Assembly (NCBI GenBank): GCA_021792315.1
Contig: JAJYUX010000007.1
Location: 1 to 35,500 of the forward strand
DNA: 35,500 nt
Source of the DNA: an archaeon
Lineage (GTDB): Archaea > Thermoproteota > Nitrososphaeria > Nitrososphaerales > CADDZS01
Direction of reading: 5' to 3'
Shown one piece after another: positions 1 through 7,229 of the stretch. The position numbers and the translations under genes were made by a program. The first letter of the stretch is position 1; each line of letters starts with the position of its first letter. The notes below the pieces were generated by a model. The model worked only from the letters and a program-made list of their open reading frames with translations, searched no databases and had not been told where the DNA came from.

Positions 1-1
1 G

Positions 2-73
2 CTCCATGTAGTAAGAAAAGTCGATACTGGGAAACTCGCAACCAATAGAACTGTAGAGATGGTTGCCGCGTAA
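2..73 (+). CDS. Possible C-terminal end of a truncated protein
   Basis: A reading frame is open from the window edge to a TAA at 71-73. It gives about 23 residues ending in TVEMVAA, with ordinary soluble-protein composition. It could be the tail of a gene that starts upstream of the window, but it is too short to assign to a family. Chance openness over 70 bases is quite possible. Confidence 0.3.
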   Translation, partial: LHVVRKVDTGKLATNRTVEMVAA

Positions 74-230
74 CTTCGTTTAATGTCTCAATTCACTAAG
101 TCCGCTTCTGACAAGAACATACACTCATTCGGAAGTGATTACCACGATTCCGAAGATCAACTTTAACTTCTTATTCAATGCACAGTCAGTTCCTGAATGT
201 AAAATATGTCTGCCAACAAACTACATTTAA

Positions 231-632
231 CTACGGAAACAACTGTTCTCCAGTTTCTGCATTAACGATCTTTATTGCTTTGTACGGACAATTCTGAGCT
301 GCAGTGATGATCTTTTCACTTGGGATCTCTCTATCCATTACATCCCTCATTCCCAGTGGTCCATCGTTAATACGTGTAGGGTCAAGCGCAAACACCTCGG
401 GAGCAAGGGAAACGCAACTCTCAGCACCCATGCAAAGACTTTGATCTACGCTCATAGTTAGTTTCATGTTGTCTTGAGTTACTATCTCTTTTTCGCCCCT
501 TCGCTGTAACCCATCTAGCTTAGTGGAAACCAGTCGGATTATCACTTCAGAATAAGTCTCGTTCTTTTTCTTCGCCCACGTGAGTTTATCATAGGCCTTT
601 CCATCAACCGCAATTGTTCTCTCTTCAGGCAT
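231..632 (-). CDS. Ferredoxin with antitoxin-like N-terminal domain
   Basis: This 133-residue protein has two parts. Residues 1-45 (ERTIAVDGKAYDKLTWAKKK, then YSEVIIRLV) resemble the strand-helix-helix segment of archaeal VapB/DUF217-type antitoxins. Residues 57-133 look like a small ferredoxin with Cys67, Cys73 and Cys115 followed by Pro. The CX5C spacing, with Gly-Ala where a further cysteine would sit, fits a [3Fe-4S] cluster of the kind that serves monooxygenases and other redox partners. ATG starts the gene, and the frame runs through both parts without a break, so this is a fusion and not two genes. No toxin or obvious redox partner lies next to it. The ferredoxin call is firm. The antitoxin resemblance rests on motif similarity only. 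Confidence 0.8.
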   Translation of the reverse strand: MPEERTIAVDGKAYDKLTWAKKKNETYSEVIIRLVSTKLDGLQRRGEKEIVTQDNMKLTMSVDQSLCMGAESCVSLAPEVFALDPTRINDGPLGMRDVMDREIPSEKIITAAQNCPYKAIKIVNAETGEQLFP

Positions 633-844
633 CAGACTTCACCAATAGGAACAAATTATTGAATAAAAATATTGGGGCGAATGTCAGAATCAACAATCAG
701 ACTGTGTGGTAGTCTTCAAACCTACTTCGAACATACGTCTGTCATTATCTTTAATCAGCACTTGGGACATCTGCGAGAGTTCGGCCTTGCTGAACCATTC
801 TTTCTAGTCTTTGTCTTCTTTGGTATTGTAGTTACCAAAACTTC

Positions 845-1297
845 TCATCGTAAATCATGTGGGACGAAGCGGGCTCTTACCAACTCCTGTAGATAACCAA
901 CTTGGATCGGTTCTGCCCTAATGATATCTGTTGACGTGATTATCCCAACAAGTCTCCCATCTTTCACCACTGGTAGTTTGGAAACGTCGCTTGATGTCAT
1001 TAGCTTCGAAGCTTCCTCTAAAGTAGAATCCGGATCAATTGTGACAACGGGCTGACTCATAACCTTCTTGGCCGGGACTTTCTTAGCTTGACCACCTTTC
1101 AAAAAAGCTTTCCTGAGGATATCTCCTTTTGTAATTATGCCAACTACAGAATCCTTGTTGGTAACTACTATGCAACCTACGCCTCGCTCTAGCATGCGAC
1201 TGGTAGCCATATCGAGCGCCTCAGTAATTCCTGAAGTGACTACGTCCGTCGACATTACATCGAAAACTTTCATTATAGAAGTAGAACCGAGGGTCAT
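845..1297 (-). CDS. CBS-domain pair protein
   Basis: The protein has up to 150 residues and consists almost entirely of two CBS repeats. The first covers roughly residues 10-68 (MKVFDVMSTDVVTSG, then GVGCIVVTNKDSVVGIITKG). The second covers roughly 75-135 (VMSQPVVTIDPDSTLEEA, then LPVVKDGRLVGIITSTDI). CBS pairs bind adenine nucleotides and usually regulate a partner or act alone as sensors. ATG at 1297 gives the longest form. ATG at 1273 (residue 9) starts right before the first repeat and is the more natural start. No partner gene is adjacent. Confidence 0.85.
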   Translation of the reverse strand: MTLGSTSIMKVFDVMSTDVVTSGITEALDMATSRMLERGVGCIVVTNKDSVVGIITKGDILRKAFLKGGQAKKVPAKKVMSQPVVTIDPDSTLEEASKLMTSSDVSKLPVVKDGRLVGIITSTDIIRAEPIQVGYLQELVRARFVPHDLR

Positions 1298-1657
1298 ATC
1301 AGCAAATCACTATGATGATTCATTAGAGCAAAGTGCGTGTAATGACTCAAACAATCTAAGTGGCTCCAATTGTGTTTCTCAGACTTGAGTTGAACTCTTT
1401 TTGCATATTTATGGATTCACCTGGTAATGACTTCTTCAATATCATAATTGAAATGTACAAAAATAAAGAAAGAATCAGTCGAATATTTATCTACGTATCT
1501 GGATGGAGATTGCGTTTAACCACTGCGGATGCTCAAAATGAAAAGACAATGATACTCGAATGTAATTCGATGTGATGTCATTCTGTATGGTTCGTGATGA
1601 GAGTCAAATCCTAAGTTCTGTATTTGCGTTTCTACGTGTGATCCCTTAAAACGAAGC
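1298..1657. other. Intergenic stretch with no convincing gene
   Basis: This stretch of about 360 bases is AT-rich. A 71-codon plus-strand frame lies at 1360-1575, but its composition does not look like a conserved protein and it has no start signal. No tRNA, box C/D RNA or strong hairpin was seen. Confidence 0.4.
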
Positions 1658-1969
1658 TTAATCAAGAGAATCCCTGTCTTCTTCGACGAATTGAAAATCG
1701 ATCAGTTTTCTCTTTGCGAATTCGTGCAACACTCTGGCATCGAAACGGGACATCTCTATTGGTAAGACAAAGTGCATACCGAGATAAGAAACGAATCCTA
1801 CTGATGTGAACGATAATGCGCAGGCAACAAGATAATCATGTATGAACAACGCGAAAACAAAGCAAGCAGCGAATGAGAATACAATATAGGCTATTAGGGA
1901 AAGGACCAAAATACCGATATCGGAAGCTCTTGTCGTTCTGTCATCCTTTTGTGCTCCTTTGACGGCCAA
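1658..1969 (-). CDS. Small membrane protein of unknown function
   Basis: This 103-residue protein has a charged N-terminus (residues 1-17) and two hydrophobic segments. The first (about 18-42) is GILVLSLIAYIVFSFAACFV followed by FALFI. The second (about 47-70) contains CALSFTSVGFVSYLGMHFVL. A charged cytoplasmic-type tail ends in EEDRDSLD. It looks like a two-helix hairpin membrane protein. The start is TTG at 1969, with no upstream ATG. I do not recognise a family. It stands alone on the minus strand, with low-coding DNA on both sides. Confidence 0.6.
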   Translation of the reverse strand: MAVKGAQKDDRTTRASDIGILVLSLIAYIVFSFAACFVFALFIHDYLVACALSFTSVGFVSYLGMHFVLPIEMSRFDARVLHEFAKRKLIDFQFVEEDRDSLD

Positions 1970-2123
1970 GATAAATCACCAATAGTCCACAATATCAACA
2001 GAGGGTTCAAGTTCCTTAAAAGACGACACGACGATTACCAAATCTGAGAATTTGAAGAAGATCTGTGACTTTCAGGTCGTACCCAGATGTCACTGATGAG
2101 TGGGATTCTTGCAATTCAAAAGA

Positions 2124-2612
2124 TCACACTAAGATGGACGGTAATCGGTTTGCCTCTTGATTCTCAGTGTACTCATATCCTTGTCTTGTTCCTAGGAAGT
2201 TCAGTTCAAAATACGCGGCCTTCTCAAGGAGAAAGTTATTGAAGACATCTCGTAGAATGGGTAGGTTAATTTTTTTCGTCACAGATAAGTAATATCCAAG
2301 AAGGATCGAATGCGCAGCGTTCTTTTTATCATCCGTTCTTTGAATGGTAGTACGCTTCAAACAGTCTGTTATCCCTGTGGCTGCCACCTTGTACGTAAAA
2401 ATGTCAATTCTTCTGGGCTCCGCTTTGAGTGAATTGTTAATCAGCAAGCTCTCTCTCGTCTTTAGATGATCAGCGTATTCCATCGATCGCACGTTCATTA
2501 TAGTTAGGTCGTCCGAATTTTCAACCAATGGAGAATCAATTTCTTTATCGGAGAAGACCGCGTAACACCTGACCCTTCCCCCTCTTGTTTCCGGTCCATA
2601 TGAGGGCGTTTG
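2124..2612 (-). pseudogene. Remnant of 2-oxoacid:ferredoxin oxidoreductase gamma subunit (KorC-like)
   Basis: From 2612 down to the stop at 2124 the frame is open but has no proper start. It reads QTPSYGPETRGG, then FSDKEIDSPLVENSDDLTIM, then LINNSLKAEPRRIDIFTYKV and a tail GTRQGYEYTE. This matches the known pattern of KorC/PorC gamma subunits (QTQSYGPEARGG, ISDEEIDYP, EPRRDDI.. PATEIA, GYEYA). The N-terminal GGQG cofactor region is absent, and a TAA lies directly upstream at 2613-2615. A 134-codon segment from TTG at 2528 could be annotated as a hypothetical protein, but it is better read as the surviving two thirds of a dead gene. An intact oxidoreductase lies at 27206-29858. Confidence 0.75.
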
Positions 2613-2945
2613 TTAAACGCGGAGGCCATTTAGAATCCCATAGTATGACAACCAATTGGCAAGTTCGAGAACCCCAAGACTGGAAAAGACGCCATCTCTT
2701 GCACTGAATTTGGAGCAATCACAATGTTATGATAACCTCTATGACCACCTCCTCCCTCGGTCACCTAAAAATAGTCGCTTTGTTCGGGACCTAGATTTCC
2801 GAGTCCTGACCCAGCTCGATTGACATCCGCCACGAAGAATCGGACCTCCATTCCTACAGCTCGGACAATGTCTTACCGTCAAGAGATTGCTTATCTTGTC
2901 ACCAGTGGAGTACGCTTTCGGACGGTGTGAACCGTTTCCTTGTGT
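2613..2945 (-). pseudogene. Remnant of 2-oxoacid:ferredoxin oxidoreductase alpha subunit (Kor/Vor-like)
   Basis: On the minus strand the frame from 2854 reads GMEVRFFVADVNRAGSGLGN, then LGPEQSDYF, a TAG at 2765-2767, then GGGGHRGYHNIVIAPNSVQE and a TAA at 2630-2632. Alpha subunits of the KorA/VorB family carry V-N/D-V-x-R-G-G-P-G-L-G-N, EQSDYF, GGGHGDY and APNSVQEM at this place, so the match is unmistakable despite the stops. Upstream, another frame gives PKAYSTGDKISN, resembling the family's AKAYTATSGPGIS, so at least one frameshift is also present. The alpha C-terminus, the whole beta subunit and the gamma N-terminus are missing, as if one deletion fused alpha to gamma near 2615. Confidence 0.72.
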
Positions 2946-3443
2946 TTTGTTTCGACAGCGTGGAAGACTTTTGCCGTGGGCTTACTTTTCTGATACTTTG
3001 ATCTTGCTTGGAAAGGCATTTCACAGTGCTTTATCAACACTGTTGCAATTTTTCGGATGTTCGCCGCTTACTCTATGCATCCCAAGGCACTTATTAATTT
3101 CGGAGGGCCTAATTGCCATGTGCCATGATGTTATCATGAGAACATGAGCTTATTGGCTGAAATCTGTGGATGATGCATTCAATCCGAAGACGGCAAACTG
3201 TGCATAGGATAAAGTCCTAAAGCACTCGAACGGACAAACCAAATATGAGTGAACCCAATTTCTCACGGAGGTTTCTATGTGCGTTCCTACATCTCCTTCC
3301 GACTTCTTCCCTTATCGCCACCTATTTTTCTCCATTTGTTGGTTTCAAGTTTCCAAAATTACAAAACGGACAACCATGCAGAATATATCGGACTATCATT
3401 CCTGCATCGTCGGCCTTATTTGGATTTAAGATTCCATTGATGG
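2946..3443. other. Poorly coding, probably decayed stretch
   Basis: No credible intact gene was found. On the minus strand, 3119-3021 reads INKCLGMHRVSGEHPKNC. This faintly resembles a ferredoxin motif (KCxGCGxCxxxCPKNC) with cysteines lost, which would suit a KorD-like neighbour of the dead alpha gene, but the resemblance is weak. A short zinc-ribbon-like piece (GCPFCNFGNLKPTNGEK, then a stop) lies on the minus strand near 3310-3375. Plus-strand frames here look like shadows. Confidence 0.35.
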
Positions 3444-3686
3444 CTAACTTTTGATGGCTTTCCACAAAGCCCAGATGAAAACAGACTCATAGACCAAGAA
3501 CAGGATCACAAAACAAGTTTCCCAAGAGGTCCAAATATCCAACCTTCCGACCAAGGGAACCCAGTAATAAGTCGTGTTCAGATTGATGTAATCTGTCAAT
3601 GAACTGAAAAGTTCGTCGACAATCATGAGAGGTATTAAGAATGCCGGTTGCGAAAGCAGCAACAGAACAAACGTGATGAATTTCAA
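3444..3686 (-). CDS. Possible small membrane protein
   Basis: This 80-residue frame starts with ATG. It has one hydrophobic segment at residues 3-25 (FITFVLLLLSQPAFLIPLMI) and another at about 58-77 (CFVILFLVYESVFIWALWKA), which gives two predicted membrane helices. It begins 9 bases after the stop of the frame at 3696-3956, so the two could be co-transcribed. I recognise no family, and the surrounding DNA is degenerate. The hydrophobic pattern is the only support. Confidence 0.35.
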   Translation of the reverse strand: MKFITFVLLLLSQPAFLIPLMIVDELFSSLTDYINLNTTYYWVPLVGRLDIWTSWETCFVILFLVYESVFIWALWKAIKS

Positions 3687-3695
3687 AATTTCAGG

Positions 3696-3956
3696 TCACT
3701 TCAGAGAAATTCTTGTAAGTGTCGATGGATTTTCAGTTGCTACAATGGCAATAAAAGGGAAAGTACGATCATCAAAGTTGAGAATGGTACGATTTCTTTT
3801 CAGATCCAACGCGAAAGTCCCAAAGCTGGCGGAACAGAGGCCATGTTTATGTCTTGCTCGAATAACGCAGATTCCCGTAGCCGTCATTATGGCAACTCTG
3901 ATATCTGGGCCACACCCTTCCGAAGTGTCCATCTCAAAATACTTTCTTTTCCTCAA
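3696..3956 (-). CDS. Hypothetical small protein, uncertain
   Basis: This frame has 86 residues from a TTG, or 78 from an internal ATG at 3932. It contains DIRVAIMTATGICVIRA and NRTILNFDDRTFPFIAIVAT, which have alternating hydrophobic residues as in beta strands. No family was recognised. A small membrane-type frame follows it. It sits between pseudogenes, so it may be a fragment of a dead gene or a chance frame. Confidence 0.28.
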   Translation of the reverse strand: MRKRKYFEMDTSEGCGPDIRVAIMTATGICVIRARHKHGLCSASFGTFALDLKRNRTILNFDDRTFPFIAIVATENPSTLTRISLK

Positions 3957-4052
3957 ATCAGTTCAATTCTTCCCCATTTAATCATCCCTCTTGGCGAGAC
4001 CATGGCAGCCGACACCCCTGCGAGCGAACCCATTATGGTGAAGGCGAAAGGA

Positions 4053-4147
4053 CGAGCGTAGACGCAAATAGGGATAGGGAGCCAACGAGGTGAGTGGAAG
4101 GCCGTGAGGAGCGTAAGTGACGTACAAGGGGAGCGATAGCGAATGAG
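4053..4147 (+). repeat. Purine-rich GAGCG quasi-repeat tract
   Basis: Short related units recur in one orientation: GACGAGCGTAGACG, GAGGAGCGTAAGTGACG and GGGAGCGATAGCGAATGAG, among other purine-rich sequence. The tract begins where homology to the integrase stops (about 4141) and extends away from it. It does not look like coding DNA. The units are too divergent to call a proper tandem repeat. Confidence 0.35.
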
Positions 4148-4672
4148 TCAATTTGTCCCTCGCTCGTAATCTTCGTTTCTATGAAATCCTGAAACTTTAT
4201 TCCGTCTGTTCCTGCGAAGCTGTCTAGACACTCGGGTCTCAGTCCACTGAACGCCATATGTGCTATTGAGACTCTCGCCCTTGGTGAAGCCATCCTCAGT
4301 ATTCTTGATAATTCCTCTTTGCTTAGTACTCTTTCGTCCGCTATCGTGGGCGTTTCCGACTTGCCTCTGATATCGATTTTGAGTTTTACCTCGATGCCGT
4401 TGTAGGATAACCATTAGAGAATAATCTTCTTGAACAGCTTGATGTACGAGCCTGCCTTGCCCTCTTCTTCCATTTTCCGAAGTCCGTGAATTTGTCTCTG
4501 AATTTCTTTGTGCTTCTTTGAGTATCCTTTTGGGTGTCGTACCTCTGAGATCGCAGTACAATCCCGTAGTCCCCAGATAGACCTCTGTCGTGATTAAGGA
4601 ATAGGCTGACAGGTTGTCGTGCCATCCTCTAACGTCTTGATCTTCTAAAAGAGTGCTGTACTTACTGCCCAT
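4141..4672 (-). pseudogene. Decayed, truncated archaeal tyrosine recombinase (integrase)
   Basis: The minus strand reads LLEDQDVRGWHDNLSAYS, then TTEVYLGTTGLYCDLRGTTP, in the first frame. It then shifts to KKFRDKFTDF in a second frame. A third frame gives MEEEGKAGSYIK, then KIIL, a stop, WLSYNGIEVKLKIDIRGKSE, and finally VSIAHMAFSGLRPECLDSFA with GTDGI. In order these are the SAM-like DNA-binding N-domain and the first catalytic-arginine block (FSGLRPE) of archaeal XerA/SSV-like integrases. Two frameshifts and one in-frame stop are visible. Homology ends near 4141, before the expected distal R..H-R..Y motifs, so the gene is also truncated. It starts 59 bases past the 3' end of tRNA-Arg(CCG) on the same strand, the normal place for an integrase inserted at a tRNA. 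Confidence 0.8.
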
Positions 4673-4730
4673 GGTCCCAAAAGCATCAGTACAATGACAT
4701 TCTCGTAAGGGATGCGCTTATAATATTTAG

Positions 4731-4819
4731 CGGGCCCGGTGGGATTTGAACCCACGGTCTTTAGCTTCGGAGGCGTGCGCCTTTTGTTAACGCCCTAATC
4801 CATGCTAGGCTACGGGCCC
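4731..4819 (-). tRNA. tRNA-Arg(CCG) with a 13-nt noncanonical intron
   Basis: On the minus strand the acceptor GGGCCCG pairs with CGGGCCC, with discriminator G. The D stem is GCCT/GGGC, and the T arm is GTGGG-TTCAAAT-CCCAC. A proper anticodon arm (TTAGC, loop CTCCGAA, GCTAA) forms only if about 13 bases (ACAAAAGGCGCAC) are removed between positions 29 and 30. That leaves a 76-nt tRNA with anticodon CCG. GGGCGT before the intron can pair with ACGCCT around its end, giving a bulge-helix-bulge-like precursor; exact splice points are ambiguous by a base or two. The gene starts 5 bases after the lysS stop, so it may be read through from lysS. The integrase relic follows its 3' end. Confidence 0.88.
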
Positions 4820-4824
4820 TCAGT

Positions 4825-6447
4825 TCAGTTTCCCTCAGTGACTGCGTGTCTAAGCTTTTCGGCAACTCTCTCGACGCCGATATCAATAATATACGGCCCC
4901 AGTCTAGGCCCTCGTTCCACCCCAAGGAGCAAAAGGTATATCGATCTGAACAAATCAGACGGCTCCAAACCGTTGGATCTTGCGCTCTCGAAGATAACCG
5001 CCTGTACTTGTTGAGGATCTGCCGTAGTACTTATCTTGGAACACACCATTAAGACGGCTTGTTTTTGTTTTTCTGTAATCTTGATTTCAGTCTCGACTAA
5101 CGAGAACTCTTTTGCCCAATTTAGAGCAAGATTGATTCTGTTGGTAACTTGACCATCTAATTGTTTTACTACTCTGTAGTCGACCAGTCTCTTTGAGATG
5201 TAATCAACCGGGCCCTGCTCAGGAGCTACGCTTGCAAGCTCCACGAGCAATCTATAAGGAACATGTTGACTGGGGGCGAATGGAGGCTTCGCCAAATTCG
5301 AGTAATAATAAACACCTTTCAGTTTTGCTTCCTTGAATTTGTTCTCTTCCTTAATCTTGCCAAAATACAGATCCTCTAGTTGATCGTATTCGTCCATGTA
5401 ACCTGGGATGTCTTCCTCTGAGATATTTCTAGCTCCTGCGATTCTCTTGAAATAGATGTGCATGAGAGATTGAGGTGTGGCAAAAGCAAGCCATTGTTGT
5501 GGCGTGATAAGATTGCCAACCGATTTGGAAATCTTCCTTCCTCCCTTATCTTGGAACAATTCATAAACAACGTGACTGGGATGAGGAAATGCCAGCACGT
5601 TGTCTGATATCCAATCATTGATCTTTACGGAGTCGGTGAGCTCTTTTCCATGTGCTTCAAAACGAACGTCGAATGCAGCCCACCTCGCTGCGAATTCAAC
5701 TTTCCACGAGAGCTTGCCCTCACCCTTTCGAATGTCAGCCGCACCCTCATGACCACACCCATCAACCCACTTTCTTCCAATCTCGTCACCAGTGCATCTG
5801 TAGTATACTCTGAGTTCTGTTGGATCAAATCTGTATGGTCGGGCTACATTCAGTCTTCCGCACTTCTCGCATTGGGGAAAATAAGGAAGAGATTCCAGAT
5901 ATTTTCTCTGGCCAGTAAGCTCTTCGATCATTTTACCTATTTTCTCAGCATTGCTCAAGACTAGTTGAATTTGGCTCACCAGGATGCCTGCCTTGTACGC
6001 CTTATACCCGCTCTGGAAATTGTATTCCATCCCCATCTTATCTAGGCTGTCCAGGAGCAGCGAACTCATATGTGCCCCATAGGAATCGTGGCAACCGAAT
6101 GGATCATTTATCTCCGAAACGGGTCTCCCAATTTCACTCTCAAGCCAATCTGGCAAACCAGCAGGGACTTTGCGCAAGGCATCCATGTCGTCAGAATAGG
6201 CGATTAGCTCGGATTTGTAACCCATATTCTCAAGCGCGAGCTTTATTCCATACGCTCTTGCTGCGTCTCCCAAGCTCCCTATGTGTGGAAAACCAGAGGC
6301 GCCAAGACCTGATTCCACCCTGATCCTCGAAAGAGACCTTCCAATCTTCTTCTCGCGTTCAACGAGTTCATTTGCGACCGTATCGAGCCAGGTACCTTTG
6401 CCAATTACTTCCTGACCTTCTAAATCCTCATCGGGTTTCTGGCTCAT
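4825..6447 (-). CDS. lysS: Lysyl-tRNA synthetase, class I
   Basis: This 540-residue cytoplasmic enzyme charges tRNA-Lys with lysine using ATP. The class I HIGH-type motif appears as GFPHIGS near residue 55, and the KMSKS loop as KISKS near residue 307. Between them, a CEKCG pair near 195 and two later cysteines could hold zinc. The length suits archaeal class I LysRS, which is unrelated to the bacterial and eukaryotic class II enzyme. TTG at 6453 would add two residues, but ATG at 6447 is preferred and sits about 30 bases from a TTTAAA box. tRNA-Arg(CCG) follows 5 bases after the stop. Confidence 0.95.
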   Translation of the reverse strand: MSQKPDEDLEGQEVIGKGTWLDTVANELVEREKKIGRSLSRIRVESGLGASGFPHIGSLGDAARAYGIKLALENMGYKSELIAYSDDMDALRKVPAGLPDWLESEIGRPVSEINDPFGCHDSYGAHMSSLLLDSLDKMGMEYNFQSGYKAYKAGILVSQIQLVLSNAEKIGKMIEELTGQRKYLESLPYFPQCEKCGRLNVARPYRFDPTELRVYYRCTGDEIGRKWVDGCGHEGAADIRKGEGKLSWKVEFAARWAAFDVRFEAHGKELTDSVKINDWISDNVLAFPHPSHVVYELFQDKGGRKISKSVGNLITPQQWLAFATPQSLMHIYFKRIAGARNISEEDIPGYMDEYDQLEDLYFGKIKEENKFKEAKLKGVYYYSNLAKPPFAPSQHVPYRLLVELASVAPEQGPVDYISKRLVDYRVVKQLDGQVTNRINLALNWAKEFSLVETEIKITEKQKQAVLMVCSKISTTADPQQVQAVIFESARSNGLEPSDLFRSIYLLLLGVERGPRLGPYIIDIGVERVAEKLRHAVTEGN

Positions 6448-6453
6448 CGACAA

Positions 6454-6500
6454 GAAATGAGTTTATTATTTGAGTTTAAAAGATTAAACTGTCACCGATC
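6454..6500. promoter_or_regulatory. Divergent promoter of lysS and the HAD/PIN-ATPase operon
   Basis: The 47-53 bases between the divergent starts hold the inverted repeat GTTTAA-AAGA-TTAAAC at 6474-6489. Its TTTAAA halves look like archaeal TATA boxes on opposite strands. The plus-strand box (6474-6480) lies about 24 bases before the TTG at 6501, and the minus-strand counterpart lies about 30 bases before the lysS ATG. Both spacings suit leaderless or nearly leaderless transcripts. Confidence 0.55.
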
Positions 6501-7199
6501 TTGATCCAGCGCCAAAAAGAGTTCAAGGCTGTGCTTTTTGATCTTGATGGAACATTGATTGAATTCAAGTTCCCAATTGAAGAATCTAGGCGTGCGTTGA
6601 TTGACTTCCTAAAGACACGTGACTATGATGTTGAACTTCTAAATAACAACACTAGGACTCAGGACCTGATTGACACCGCAAAGGAACAGTGGGCTACGTC
6701 TCCCAAACTGAAGAAAGCTCACTCATTTGTTGAACTCCGAGAGAATCTATACAGAATACTAGACAGCTTTGAATTCGATTCGATCAAAGCCTCAAAACCT
6801 CTTGCTGGATGCTTAGATGTGATTAGAAAATTGAATGAGGCAGGTATCCTAACCGGCATAGTCACCAACAGTGGGAGAGCGGCAGTCAACTCAAGATTGT
6901 CCGAGTATGGTTATCTACCTTACATGAAAGTTGTAATCACGAGAGATGAAATGACTCGCATGAAGCCCAGACCTGATGGTTTGTTGGTTGCAAAAAACAT
7001 GCTCCAGCTCAACAAAGATGACTTGCTATATGTTGGGGACTCGATACTAGACATAGAGGCCGCACAAGAGGCTGGAATCAGATGTGCTTCAATTGCATCT
7101 GGTATCTTCACCACCGAAAGACTTCGAAAAATGAGGCCAGATTTTCTCCTAAGATCTCTCGATGAACTCGAAGGAATCTTCCTGCTCGATAGAAGTTGA
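6501..7199 (+). CDS. HAD-family phosphatase (phosphoglycolate phosphatase-like)
   Basis: This 232-residue haloacid dehalogenase-type hydrolase has the nucleophile motif DLDGTLIEF near residue 15 and a helical cap domain at about 30-90. Motif II is VTNSGR near 122, motif III is the lysine of KPRPDG near 155, and motif IV is GDSILDIEAA near 180. This layout fits small-molecule phosphatases such as phosphoglycolate phosphatase or PpaX; the substrate cannot be read from sequence. The start is TTG, just downstream of a TATA-like box. The PIN-ATPase gene follows in the same direction, so the two probably share a transcript. Confidence 0.85.
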   Translation: MIQRQKEFKAVLFDLDGTLIEFKFPIEESRRALIDFLKTRDYDVELLNNNTRTQDLIDTAKEQWATSPKLKKAHSFVELRENLYRILDSFEFDSIKASKPLAGCLDVIRKLNEAGILTGIVTNSGRAAVNSRLSEYGYLPYMKVVITRDEMTRMKPRPDGLLVAKNMLQLNKDDLLYVGDSILDIEAAQEAGIRCASIASGIFTTERLRKMRPDFLLRSLDELEGIFLLDRS

Positions 7200-7229
7200 T
7201 ATTAGTCTGTGGGGGTTCTGGAGAATCGT

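Noticed and set aside
672..896. 74-codon plus-strand frame between the ferredoxin and CBS genes
   Set aside because: It overlaps the end of the CBS gene on the other strand, has no promoter or family features, and its sequence is low-complexity hydrophobic.
1300..1400. Possible box C/D small RNA starting at ATGATGA near 1311
   Set aside because: No D' / C' / D boxes follow at usable spacing.
2887..3147. 86-codon plus-strand frame with several cysteines
   Set aside because: It lies opposite the decayed oxidoreductase alpha remnant and shows no family resemblance; it is probably a shadow of the dead gene.
3625..4061. Two overlapping plus-strand frames of 118 and 137 codons
   Set aside because: They overlap each other and the opposite-strand frames, and their composition is unlike a folded protein.
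4148..4672. 174-codon minus-strand frame as an intact gene
   Set aside because: Only its first third matches integrase; the rest is out of frame. The true homology continues in two other frames, so it is part of a pseudogene.
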